From: Lotus japonicus
Lineage: Eukaryota > Streptophyta > Magnoliopsida > Fabales > Fabaceae
NCBI RefSeq assembly: GCF_012489685.1
Contig: NC_080046.1
Location: 61,370,195 to 61,434,194, forward strand
Length of the DNA: 64,000 nucleotides
Direction: 5' to 3'
Positions 12,219 through 24,869 of the stretch are shown in pieces. Position 1 is the first letter of the stretch, and every line of letters begins with the position of its first letter. Both the position numbers and the translations under genes were made by a program. Below the pieces are notes generated by a model, which worked only from the letters and a program-made list of their open reading frames with translations, searched no databases and was not told where the DNA came from.

Positions 12219-14229
12219 ACCATTACTTTGTAAATTTTAAATAATTTTAATTAAAAGTAGAATTTGGTGTAGTGTCACTTAAATCTTATCTTTCCTCCAT
12301 TGGAATTCATGTGCGTAAACCCCCTACCAACTACTAAAGCTGGCTGACTAGGATGCCAACTTTCAAGGTTACAGAAACGATCCAAAATTTTGTCCCAACA
12401 TATGAATATGGGCTAGAAAACAAGTGTTTAATTTATATATATATAGTGCTTTATGAGATGATGACATGAACGCATCTTACCTTACTTTCTACAACTAATG
12501 AGTCTTACTCAAAAGTTATATTCAGTGCATTCATTTTCAGTCATATTTTAATTTTTAAATCAAAATCCTAACAAAAAGCCACTGGTTTTTTTGTTGGTTC
12601 TTTACCATCCTCTCAAAATTATATTAAATGACATTTGTTTCGATTTTAATGAAGGATGAAGTATCGATCTACTATGCAGCTATTTGGTTAAATAAATGAT
12701 AGTAGTTAATATAAAATATGAGAGAAGGGTTTAGAAATTATAGTTTATTGATTATATAATTATGTTTTCAAATATTTAGCTTGTAAATTTAATTTATTCA
12801 AACCGGTGAAATATATATTTTATTTATGAAGTAAAGAGTCAAATTAGGTTTCCCTCAATTTCAATACAATTGCAGAGTATTCTATATTCATACTCTGAAA
12901 AAATGGGCCCTTTAGATTTGGAATCTGTTGATCTGGTCCAGCGTCGATTGGAGATTGGAGTTGAGTATATAGTCAGTAAACTACTACTAGTCTACTACTA
13001 AATTATTCATATCAGAAAATCTCAACAAAATGATCAGTTTCATTCTATTTATGGTATATATGGGGACGTAATGGGATGTTTGGTTGCGCAAATTTATAAG
13101 GAGCTATTCCTAGCTAGTAAGATTTGGGTAAGATACGATTTTGCTATGTGAAGTTTCCAAACACGCTATGTGCTGTCAAATTTGGTGCTCAAGTCATAAA
13201 TGTAGAAGATTTAGTTGTACGTTTAGGATTTCATTGGATTCGGGGCAATTGACAACATATGATGGTGCATGTGATTGTGATCAATCAGAGACGTCCTTCC
13301 TTGTAGTTTTCTATTTTTTTAGAGGTATATGTTGAGAACTATACATATAGTGTAAATTTTGAAGGGGTTAGATGTGTTTTTGGTTTAATATGCATGTTTT
13401 TGTCTTGACTTATATATGCACCTAAACTAAAATGATCTTTATAAAAAAAATTATAGTTTTTAGTTAATGAAAAAAAATATTTGATTGAAAATAGTAATTA
13501 TGAAGTTATAAATATTTTTTGAAAAATGGTTTATCATCCTACTTATCCTTCTGCACACTAAATGAAGTAAGAAGTTATTGCATTTGATATCTTGGAAATA
13601 TAAAAAACACTTAATTCTTTCACCATTTAGTGTGTAGGAGGATTTGTAGAGGATATAACAATGCTCATATTTTTTGCGCTGTCACTAATTCACGTGACAA
13701 TTATAGTCAGATATAGATGTACATATGTAATTTTTATATCAATTTTGTTTTTTAAAATTGTCAAATTTAGTCATTTTCCTCTCGTATCTCTCTTCCTTCT
13801 CCCACCCATCACTCATTCTCCCACCATATTTTTGGCGAACTACTGCACTCAAACCTTATTCCTTCTTTCCCCAACCCTTCTCCCTCATCTCCTCCACCAT
13901 CTAACGCACTTGCTCGATCCTTTGGTGAAATGTAAAAATAAAACCTAAATAGTCGAACCCTCATTCATTGACTGGCTCATACATTTTGGTAGCTCGACTA
14001 TGTGCTCTTCTTCTTTTTCTTCACCCTTCAGATCAATCACTATAACAGAGACAACAAGCCATGTCGGATGAGGAGCATCATTTCGAGTCCAAGGGCATAT
14101 CATGGCCTCCAAAACCTACCCTCAACAAGTTTACACGATCCACAAAAACAGTTACATATTTATCAAGAGTTCCCCCCTGCAAAATCCTCCTGACTACATA
14201 GTTTACACTAACGGTGCACACACCTTCAA

Positions 14230-14280
14230 CCCTTATAGAATTCTTTTTTTTTTTTGGTCACTGACCCTTATAGAATTCTT
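14230..14280 (-). mobile_element. Micro-retroposon with 16-bp target duplication
   Basis: CCCTTATAGAATTCTT at 14230-14245 is repeated at 14265-14280. The insert (14246-14264) is an oligo-T run then GGTCACTGA, which on the minus strand reads TCAGTGACC plus an A-tail. Confidence 0.7.
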
Positions 14281-14497
14281 ATACATGTCATCAATCGATT
14301 TTTGGGGCCCATTGTCTTATATTTGTGGTCAAAGCTTGTCATCTTTATCTGCTAAACCAACAATAGGCCCAAGGTTTTGATTCTAAAGAAAAAACGAGTA
14401 AGCCCATCTCAACCTGATAACTGTGTCAGAAAAAAAAAAAAACAAACTGAAAGTTGTGAGAACCAGAGAAACAGTTCGGAGTCGAAGAAGATAGACG

Positions 14498-17400
14498 ATG
14501 GCCTCGGTGGCGGTGGCGTCAATGTTCTTCGCCGGCGACTGTCGGAGTTTCGCCGTGCCTCCTGTCTCGCGCGCACTTCGCAATTCGCTCAACAAGCACG
14601 CGTTCAGTTGGCGCTGTCGGAGCTCACACGGTAGTAACCCTGCAATCACCGGAGAATCTGTAACCTCCACAATTGACGACGCCGGAAACTTACCTTCCGC
14701 CTCTTCCTCCTCCAATAGGTACCTTCACCATTCACTTCATTTCTCACTTCCTTCACTTTTTTAATGGTACTAAGAGGCTCCATTTCATTTCGTTTGAAGC
14801 TACCCGAAGTATGATCGATTGCTTCCATGTCCACTGCACAAATCTCCACCAAGAATCGAACACTTGGTTGTTTCAGAAGGAGGACCTGTATTGGAGTATA
14901 TTTGCAAGTCACTGGATCTTCCTCCTCTGTAAGTTAATCAATATCATACAGTTTTTGCATTATCTTCATAGAAATTGAATTATTATGCTGAGTTTCATAG
15001 TTTCATTGTGTGAAGTTTTGTTGCAGATTTGATACAATTTGGAGCTGTATACTATGCTCTTGTTCCCCCTCAACCTCCTCCTAGTGCTACTCCAGAGCAA
15101 ATGAGGATATTCAAACAAGTAACTGAGCCTTCTGTTTTACAAAAAAGAACTTCCATCAAGGGAAAAACTGTACAAGCGGCTCAGAAAACGTTCCGTATAA
15201 CTCACGGCGATCAATTTGTTGAACCAGGAACTTATTTGCGAGTGCATGTTCATCCAAAACGATTTCCCAGGTACATCAGAATGTTAGTTGGAATTGCAAT
15301 TTTTTTATTGTGGAGGAATGATGATGATTGACAATTGATATCTTAAAGTCCTTTGTAGGTGCTATGAGATTGATTGGAGATCAAGGGTCATAGCTGTGGC
15401 GGAATCGTATGTAGTTTTGGATAAACCTGCTGGTACTTCAGTATGTATTCAATTCAACAGTATGAACTCAGAAAATTTTTATTAATCCCATACTGATTCT
15501 GTTATTGGATGCTAGATATCTAAGTCCTGATCTTCTTTAACCAATGGTTATGTTTTGCAATCTGCACCAAGTGAGTGAAGATTGTGAATGAGATTAGGCT
15601 AATGTCTGTTGAACAGATTTTGTAAATATCAGTTCACATATTTCACTGTTCGCTCTATGCACCCTTTTTTATTTCACTATAACATCAGCATACTATAATC
15701 CTGATTGGATTGCACCCAAATAAAAAAAATTGATAGACTAGCTCAATGTTTGTTGCATGACATGGGTACCTAGAAATGGATTTAGGAGTGTTCTGCTATA
15801 TAACCGGGGGTCCTAAGCTCAGAGGTCGAATCCAAGCTTAGGGATGATGAATAGTGTTAGTGTGAAGAAGAAATTTGTCACTATGGTTTGAGGTTTGACA
15901 TACAGCATTGAGAAAAATTGAATGGTATTTAGGGTCATATTTGGAGCAAAGTTACTTTATTTTAGTTAGGTTTTATGCTAGCCTTGAATGGGGTTTAGTG
16001 TTAAAGTACTAATGTGGAGAGTCAATAATTCAAGATTCTGTATGATAAGTCAATAATTCATATACTTACATGAATAGTTTATTGATTGTTCTGAGCAAAT
16101 TTTTTTTTTTGGTTAGGTAGGTGAAACTAGGGGCAACATTGAAGAAAGTTGTGTAACCTTTGCAACTCGTGCTTTAGGATTAACAACTCCTTTATTGACT
16201 ACCCATCAGATTGATAATTGCACTGAAGGCTGGTAATGCATTTTTGTTAAAACTTAAAAATAATTATGACTCTGTCAATCTGACTGTCTAAATTGTAATG
16301 GTCTAATGGATGGTTATTTATGTGCAGTGTGGTATTGGCCAGGACTAAAGAGTATTGCTCTGTGTTTCATGGCAAAATCAGGGTAAGTCTGTGATGCCCT
16401 TTCATATCTTATACTGGAATAATCATCTGTTGTTCTACTTCTTAAAAAGGGAAATTTGTACGAGGCATGAGCTGTTTAATCTTCATCAAGAGATGGGATT
16501 CTACTCTTTGGAAGAGTGCCTTCGACACCAAGTGAATGCCCAAATTAATTTTATCTGGTTTTACTTTGATTATATGTTACTGAACACTTGTGCTATTTAT
16601 TTATTTATTTTCAGGAGAAAAAAGTGAAGAAACTCTATCTTGCTCTTGCAGCTTCTCCTTTACCAACCGGAATCATTACCCACTATATGCGCCCTGTTAA
16701 CACAGCTCCCCGACTTATTTCTGAAGGTAACCTCACAATTCAGGGTGATTGCCAAAGATTTTTATAACTTTGAAATAGATAATTAGTGATAAATAAGTGT
16801 GCTTCTATTTACTGCTTTTTTCAACAACTTGCCCTAGAGAAGCCAATGTCATGCCTTGTTGTATTGGTGGCTCAGAAGTAGAACTTGAGACCCTAGCTTT
16901 GCCTTTGGTTGATTTTCAATATTCTTCTTCCTGAAAAGAATAAAAGGAAAGAGTTAATGATAGAAGACAAAGCGATGCTCTTGAATTATATATTAGTTTT
17001 AAACTGCTTGACGGAAATTGAGATTAACAATATGATTTTTTTAGGTGCATTAGCCATGATAGATAATAGCTAATTAATGAACTTATATTATTGATATATT
17101 CTTTGAGTATAATACTATAATTTGAATGTTATGAATATGTGTCAGCCTTATGTAGAGTACTCCAGGATCATGATTTGCCAATGGTTTAGGGCATTTCCAT
17201 AGCAAAGTTAAATCTTGAAACATGTGTTTGCCCTTTGGCTTGGGTAGTGAGTTTCCAAATAGGGTCTTGTATTGTGTACTCAACCCAGTATATTATTGAA
17301 TGCAGATTTTATCAAGGGATGGCATCGTTGTCAACTTGAGGTCTTGGAATGCCGAAAAGTTCCCTGGCCAACTACTGTTATTCAAGACAAATATTGTGTT

Positions 17401-18343
17401 GAAGACTGTGGGTGGCCTTCTCAAGATCATGCGTATGAGTGTATAATAAACCTTCTTACTGGTAAAACTCATCAGGTCTGTTAGCTGTCCTTTTATGTAT
17501 TGTTTGTGCCTTTACTTAACTGTCTTATTTTGTTAATTCTCAAGCGTTATGAACATATTATAATAGAATATAGTTGATCACTTCAAAAAAATAATGAAAA
17601 TAAAGTTAATCGATCATTCACATCCTCCTATAAAGTGTAAACTAATAAGCGGTTCATTGCCTAATTTTTTGTGTGTTATTGTCTCACATGCCTTTGTTAA
17701 TTAAACTATTATTGAGCTGCTACATATCACAATAGTACACAGACTATTTGATCTAATCAATTTTTGGGTCTTATATTAGGATAATACACTACTGGCCAGA
17801 AGGGTTTCAGTTTTAAAATATCTCCTCACCCTTCCCTCACTACCCAGTCGTATCCTGGATAATGGATATTTATTTGTGCCAAAATTTGTCATCATCCAAT
17901 TGAAAGTTTGATTCTTTAAATGAGCGGTGAACCAGTTGGTAGCCATTTAGTAGTGTTTAGAAGGTTATACTTATATTGAATAAGTAAAGAAAAATTGTTC
18001 CTTTAATATCATTTAGGAAAAGAAAACAATGTTTTGTAACTGTATAGTAACTTCAATTTTAATGCAGATTCGTGCTCAATTTTCTGCCTGTAAGGCACCG
18101 TTAATTGGTGATTCTATGTATATGCCAGCTGCAATGGCGGAGATTTCTAATCCTGGACTTAATCCATTTGGAAAATACAAGAAAGATTTCAGTATTGAGA
18201 GTGAAGAAGAAATAGCTGTTATAAATTGGATTGCGCAGCATGGAAAAGAGCCGAGTGTTGTAATTGGCCTTCAAGCCTGTCAAATTTCATGGGATGACAA
18301 AGAACACTTTTACCAAGCTGGGTCGCCTTGGTGGAGGTGTTAA
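14498..18343 (+). CDS. RNA pseudouridine synthase 6-like, chloroplastic (copy 1)
   Basis: Nine exons (14498-14718, 14800-14928, 15016-15270, 15359-15440, 16117-16232, 16328-16382, 16615-16726, 17306-17475, 18068-18343) join to 471 residues, the length expected for plant RNA pseudouridine synthase 6. The N-terminal ~70 residues are Ser/Arg/Ala-rich with few acids, fitting a plastid transit peptide. A region around residues 120-200 ends RVHVHPKRFPR; the RluA/RsuA-type catalytic part follows, with the catalytic Asp most likely D262 in THQIDNCTEG, then INLLTGKTHQIRAQF and a C-terminal GSPWWRC. Enzymes of this family isomerise uridine to pseudouridine in RNA; the target is unknown. The exon 3 acceptor was set at 15015/15016 because only this keeps LPPLFVADLIQFG in frame. 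Confidence 0.92.
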
Positions 18344-19622
18344 AATGCTGGAAATCATGAAATGTATAGCGTTGAGGATAGGGATGAACTATGAAGTTGA
18401 TTTTAATTTTGCCTCAGCTTTGTGTGAGTATACTAATCTTTCAAGTTGAAAACATGCAAATTCAGGATTACAACTGATTTTGAAAGCCTGCAAAATAGTG
18501 TTTTTACATGCAGATACAGATATTCAAAGGAGGAAGTGTGATAATGGATCTTTATATGCTGTTTCACATTCTGAAGGAAGGATACAGATTTCCTCAAGGT
18601 TGTAGAGGAAGACTGTGAGGGTGTCGCTGGTTTGGAAAGAGGAAACCCAATTAAAAAGGCTACAAAAAGGAGCTTCATCTGGTGAACCTTGTACTACCAT
18701 CCAACTTCTCTATCAGAATCAACTCCGAACAGGTAGACTAGAGGATAGCCTATTTCGGGATTACGATGTCTTTTTGAAAAGGATATATTTTTCTTGTGGT
18801 TGAAGAAGAAGGAAAGTCACAAGTTTTTAGAAATATAGCTGATTAGGCTGCGGTATTAATGCCACATGCTCTTGTCAAATTGAGCCCTGGCTTTTCCTGT
18901 TCTCTGTAGCTATGGCGTTTCGGCAAAGAAGCTTTTTGTTTATGCTTGGCAGTCAGTTGCTTGTAGTTTGTGTATACTACTTCAGTATTTCCTGTATTGT
19001 CTTTCCTAGACATTTAGCTTCAATTTTATTCTGTTCCTATTATCTTGGTTTATTAATTTATTTTACTTTTTGCAATTCCTATTCCACTATCTCAACTAAT
19101 GACATCTTATTTCTTTCATTCTATTTAGAAAAATATATGTTTTTATTTAGAGAAACCATATATAGCACTACATGACCTTATAATGAGTCCATGTGAATTA
19201 ATTTCTATTGTTGGATTTCATCATAGACAACTTAATACCTTTTAGGTTTCACATTACCTTTGAACCAGTTTTTTGTTGTTGTTGTTGTTGTTATGTATGG
19301 AATAAAACTCAAAGGGTAGCCAACCAACACTTACAACACGCGAGAATGAATTTCTATGAGCTACCACAATGCACATAAGCATAAGAAATTTAAGAGTAAG
19401 CATGCATACTTAGGTGAATCAACCAGCTAAAAACATAATGTAAAAACCTTGAGACAAACAAAAGCCCCTCAAACCTTGTGAAGCTATTATATTATTTTTT
19501 TTATAACCGGTGGCTCCGTTTCTACAACAAAATGGCTCTGCTGGACTTATAGTGCGGCGGTGAAAAAGGAACCGGGTTCTAAACATAGAAACAACTCAAA
19601 CAAGTATAAGAGAAAGTTATTG

Positions 19623-19665
19623 TGGTCAGAATTGTTTTTTTTATGTCAATTGGTCAGAATTGTTT
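19623..19665 (-). mobile_element. Micro-retroposon with 15-bp target duplication
   Basis: TGGTCAGAATTGTTT occurs at 19623-19637 and 19651-19665. The 13-base insert is an oligo-T extension plus ATGTCAAT, reading ATTGACAT then A-run on the minus strand. The paralogous downstream flank has the site only once, at 26105-26119, so the insertion postdates the gene duplication. Confidence 0.75.
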
Positions 19666-19865
19666 GAGCACCTACTTGTTGCAACTTAAAAAAATCCCAA
19701 TTCGCAACAATAGGGTGACAAAAAAGCCCAACAATAGGCCCAACGTTTGATTCTAAAGAAAATCCGAGTAAGCCCATCTCAACCTGATAATTGTATCAGT
19801 CCAAAAAAAAAAAGTGAAAATTGTGGAGAACCAGAGAAGCAGTTCGGAGTCGAAGAAGATAGAGA

Positions 19866-22800
19866 ATGGCTTCGGTGGCGGTGGCGTCAATGTTGTTCTC
19901 CGGCGGCTGCCGGAGCTTCACCGCGCCTGCTGTTTCGCGCGCACTTCGCAATTCGCTTACCAAGCACCTCAACAAGCACGCGTTGAGTTGGCGCCATCGG
20001 AGCTCACATAGTAGTAGTAACGCTGCACTCGCCGGAGAAACTGAATCCTCCACAACCGACGCCGGAAACTTACCGTCCTCCTCCTCTCCTTATCACAGGT
20101 ACCTTCACCATTAACAAGATTACAGCTAATTTATTTCTCACAACCTCCACTTTTTGCGTGTTACTAAGAGGCTCCGTTTCGTTTGAAGCTACCCGAAGTA
20201 TGATCGGTTGCTTCCATGTCCACTGCACAAATCTCCACCAAGAATCGAACACTTGGTTGTATCAGAAGGAGGACCTGTCTTGGAGTATATTTGCAGGTCA
20301 CTGGATCTTCATCCTCTGTAAGTTAATCAATATCATACTGTTCTTGCATTATCTTCACACAAATTGGATTATCATGATTAGTTTCATTGTGTGAAGGTTT
20401 GTTGAAGATCTGATTCAATTTGGAGCTGTATACTATGCTCTTGTTTGCCCTCACCCTCCTCCTAATGCTACACCAGAGCAACTGAGGATATTCAAAGAAG
20501 TAACTGAGCCTTCCGTTTTGCGAAAAAGACCTTCCATTAAGGGCAAAACTTTTCGAGAGGCGCAGAAAACGTTCCGTATAACTCACGCCAATCAATTTGT
20601 TGAACCAGGAACTTATTTGCGAGTGCATGTGCACCCCAAACGCTTTCCCAGGTGCATTAGAATGTTAGTTGGAGTTGCCATATTTTTATTGTGGAGGAAT
20701 GATAATGTTTGACATTTTAAAGCTGTTTTTTAGGTGCTATGAGATTGACTGGAGATCAAGGATCATCGCTGTGGCGGAATCGTATGTGGTTTTGGATAAA
20801 CCTGCTGGTACTTCAGTATGTATTCATTCATTCCACTGTATGAACTCAGAAGAATGTTATTAATCCCCTTTTTTGTTATTTTGGATGCTAGAGATCTAAG
20901 TCCTGTAACTATTTTAACCAATGGTTATTTTCTTCACCAAGTGAGTGAAGGTTGTTAATGAGATTAGGCTATTGAGATTGTTAGTTTGCATCCTTTTTTA
21001 TTTCACTAGAGCTTCTGCATACTATAGTCCTGATTGAATTGTACCTAAATTAAAATTTGCTAGACCAGATCAATGAGTTAGTTGTATGACATGGGTAGAA
21101 ATGGATTTTTTTAGGAGGATGAAAATTAGGTTAACTATAGCAAGTTAGGGTCTGGGGATGGTTAGTAATAATGTACAAGGGTGAAGGGTGGAAATGTAGT
21201 AAGATGAAGGTCTATTTGTCTGTTAAGGAAGCAAAGAACCTGAGACGTGAAACCTGTTAGATTAAGAATTGATAGGTTCTAGGGGATATTCAAGCAAGGA
21301 AGGGTGTCATTTTTTAAGGAAATGATGTTTAATTATTAAATGCTTTCTGTTTGATTAAGCTTTTTCACATTAGAAAATTTTAGAAAATAGCATGGAAGCT
21401 GAGAAGAAGAAATTAACTGAAGTTTTACACCTAGGGTTCCTTGGTTATTTTACAACCAAGAAGTTAACAGAGTAAATGATTGAACTGTTACATTGTAGCT
21501 GAAAGAAAGTATTCCACTGTTTTAGATGTAACTTGATAAGAATAATAAGGAATTGTTCTGTGAGTATATAAGCTGTCTAACCTAGTAAGGAACAGTCGAA
21601 TAGTTGAGTTTTTAGATAGAACTCCAAAGCACCTAAATAAGATAACTGAAGTCATTTACAACCCAATGCATAGGCTTTCCAAAATAAGTAAACTATAGGT
21701 GCTGAAATATTGCGAATTAAAATAAAACCACTTCGACAGTTACTGTTTCTGTGTTTATGGAATAGGTGACATTTAAAATGTCTATCCTAATTCCTACCCA
21801 GTGAATTCATCCATATTTGATAGGCTTTGAGGTCCACTCACTGGCTGTCCATATGAAGCAACAATGCTATCACGAAACAGTGTTAAATAGAGATATGACA
21901 GTTTCAAGAATTTATGAATTGATTGGTTTGAGGTTTGACATACAGCATCATGAAAAGTTGAACGGTATTTAGGATCATATTTAGAGTGAAGTTTATTCAT
22001 TTTATTTAGGTGTTATGCTAGCCTTGAATGGTGTACAGTGTTAGACTACTAATATGAAGAGTAAATAATTCAAGATTCTGCATAAGTCTTGAAGTTTTTT
22101 AATATATTTACATGAATAGTTAGTTAATTGTTCTGTGCATATTTTTTTTAAAATTTTGGTTAGGTAGGTGGCACTACTGACAACATTGAAGAAAGTTGTG
22201 TAACCTTTGCAACTCGTGCTTTGGGATTGACAACTCCTTTATTGACTACCCATCAGATTGATAATTGCACTGAAGGCTGGTAATGCATTTATGCTAGAAA
22301 TAATTAGGCTTAAATACTTTAAGGGTCCCTGAAATTGTACCCCGTATCAAAATAAGTCCCTGAAAAAAATTTTTCCGATTCCGGATCCCTGGAATTGTTT
22401 TTTAAATCAGAATAAGTCCCTACGCCGGAGAAGACGGTGGTTGACGACGGCGGTCATGGCGGCGCTACGACCAGGGTGTTGGGCCGGCTTCGTCTCGTCC
22501 TCAGGAACTCAGTGGTGGTGGTCTCGTGGGCTGGGTCGTCACAGTTGAAGAGAAAAGGTCAGTCGCAAGTTGATTTCTTCTCGCCGGAATTTATGGAGCT
22601 TCTCGGTTTCTTCGTTTTAGCTTTGTTTCTTGCGATTTCTTCTCCCAGATCAGATATATGAAGGTCTAGGAGTGTTTTAAACATGTTATTTCATGGTTTG
22701 TGGAAACAATGAGGAGGCAACCACTGTCTTCTCCGGCGTAGGGACTTATTTTGATCAAACAAATTTTTCTAGGGACCCGGAATCGGAAAAAAAAATTTCA

Positions 22801-24869
22801 GGGACTTATTTTGATACGGGGTACAATTTCAGGGACCTACAGAGTATTTAAGCCAAATAATTATGACTCTGTAATTCTGACTGTCTAAATTTTAATGGAT
22901 GGCAGTTTATGTGCAGTGTGGTATTGGCTAGGACTAAAGAGTATTGCTCTGTGTTTCATGGAAAAATCAGGGTAAGTCTGTGATGCCATTTCATATCTTA
23001 TACTGGAACATTTTTCTATTGTTTAACTTCTTAAAAAGGCAAATTCTCACAAGGCATGAGGTGTTCAATCTTCATCAAGAGCTCGGGTTCTACATTTTGG
23101 ATTTGGAAGAGTGCCTTTGACACCAAGTGGATGTCCAAATTAATTGTTTCTGGTTTTACGTTGATCATATGTTATTAAACACTTGTGCCATTTATTTATT
23201 TATTTTCAGGAGAAAAAAGTAAAGAAACTCTATCTTGCTCTTACTGCTTCTCCTTTACCAACTGGAATCATTACCCACTATATGCGGCCTGTTAACATGG
23301 CTCCTCGACTTATTTCTGAAGGTAACCTCACAATTCGGGGTGATTGCCAAAGATTTTTGAAAACCCTGAAATAGATAAATAGTGATAAATAAGTGTGCTT
23401 TTATTGACTTCTTTTTCAACAACTTCCACTAGAGAAGCCAATGTCATGCCTTGTGGTATTGGTGGCTCAGAAGCATAACTTGAGACCCTAGCTTTGCCTT
23501 TGGTTGATGTTCAATATTCTACTTACTGAAAGAATAAAAGGAAAGAGATAACAATAGAAGACAAAGTGATGCTCTTGAATTATATATTAGTTTTAAACTA
23601 CTTGAAGGAATTGAGATTAACAATATTATTCTGTTTTAGGTGCATTAACCATGATGGATACTAGCTACTTTGTGAACATGTATTGTTGGTACATTCTTTG
23701 ACTATAATTTGAATGTTTTGATATGTGTTAGCCTTACCTAGAGTACTCCACCAACATGATTTGCCAATGGTCTAGGGTATTTCCACCGCAAAGTTAAAAT
23801 TTGAAACATGTGTTTGCTCTGTGGTTTGGGTAATAAGTTTCCAAATAGGGTCTTGTATTGTGTAATCAACTCAGTATATTTATTGGGTGCAGATTTTATC
23901 AAGGGATGGCATCGTTGTCAACTTGAGGTCATGGAATGCAGAAAAGTTCCCTGGCCAACTACTGTTATTCAAGACAAGTATTGTGTTGAAGACTGTGGGT
24001 GGCCTTCTCAAGATCATGCATATGAGTGTAAAATAAACCTTCTTACTGGTAAAACTCATCAGGTATGTGAGCTGTCCTTTTTATGTATTGCTTGTGCCTT
24101 CACTGAAGCGTCCTATTTTGTTAACCAGTTAATTGATAATTCATATTTTATATCCCCCTGTAAACTAAGAAGTGGTTCATTGGCTACTTTATTTTGTGTT
24201 ATTGTGTCACATGCCTTTGTTAATTAAACCTTATTGAGTTGCTACATATCACAATAGTACAGAGTCACAGACTATCGTTTTATGAATTTTTGGGTCAAAT
24301 ATTAGTATAATACACTACTGGCCAGAAGGGTTTCAATTTTAAAATATCCCCCCTTCCTTCCCTCCCTATCCATTTGTTTCCTGGATATCTATATGTGCCA
24401 AAATCTGTCATCAACCAGCGACCAATTGAAAGTTTGATTCCTTAAATGAACGGTGAACCAGTTGGTAGCCATTGAGTAGTGTTTCAAAGGTTATAACTAT
24501 ATTGAATAAGTAAAGAAAAATTGTTCTTCCAATATCATTTATGAAGCGGAAACGATGTTTTGTAACTGTATAGTAACTTCAATTTTAATGCAGATTCGTG
24601 CTCAGTTTGCTGCCTCTAAGGCACCGTTAATTGGTGATTCTATGTATATGCCAGCTGCAATTGCAGAGATTTCTAATCCTGGGCTTAATCCATTTGGAAA
24701 ATACAAGAAAGAATTCAGTAGTGAGAGTGAAAAAGAAATAGCTGTTATGAATTGGATTGCGCAGCATGGTAAAGAGCCGAGTGTTGTAATCGGCCTTCAA
24801 GCATGTCAAATTTCATGGGATGACAATGAACACTTTTACCAAGCTGGGTCCCCTTGGTGGAGGTGTTAA
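19866..24869 (+). CDS. RNA pseudouridine synthase 6-like, chloroplastic (copy 2)
   Basis: Nine exons (19866-20098, 20189-20317, 20397-20651, 20734-20815, 22164-22279, 22917-22971, 23210-23321, 23893-24062, 24594-24869) join to 475 residues. Exons 2-9 match copy 1 in length exactly; exon 1 is 12 bases longer in the transit-peptide region. The likely catalytic Asp is D266 in THQIDNCTEG. Copy 2 has GGTTDNIEES where copy 1 has GETRGNIEES; the copy 2 form is closer to the family pattern as I remember it. Frame, splice sites and motifs are all intact, so both copies could be functional. Intron 5 carries a Mutator-like element (22307-22854). A transposon deep in an intron need not disturb splicing. 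Confidence 0.92.
22307..22854. mobile_element. Non-autonomous Mutator-like element in intron 5 of copy 2
   Basis: It begins GGCTTAAATACT and ends AGTATTTAAGCC, with terminal inverted repeats of about 135 bases that include GGTCCCTGAAATTGTA and TCCGATTCCGG. It is flanked by a perfect 9-bp target duplication, AAATAATTA (22298-22306 and 22855-22863), the Mutator hallmark. Intron 5 of copy 1 has a single AAATAATTA at the matching place, a true empty site. The interior (about 22440-22720) is GC-richer and has a 74-codon frame at 22437-22661; it may be captured host sequence. Confidence 0.92.

Larger units (their letters stand above)
11545..14497. other. Intergenic DNA upstream of the first pseudouridine synthase gene
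   Basis: AT-rich sequence with only short, unrecognised open frames. It contains two micro-retroposon insertions (12169-12218 and 14230-14280). From about 14355 it becomes the upstream part of the tandem duplication that carries the two pseudouridine synthase genes. Confidence 0.55.
14355..19690 (+). repeat. Tandem duplication unit 1 (pseudouridine synthase block)
   Basis: This block, from the shared AATAGGCCCAA / GATTCTAAAGAAAA upstream motif to the TGGTCAGAATTGTTT downstream motif, is repeated at about 19730-26135. Homology covers promoter-proximal sequence, all exons and introns, and 3' flank. Starts of the two genes are 5,368 bases apart. Confidence 0.88.
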
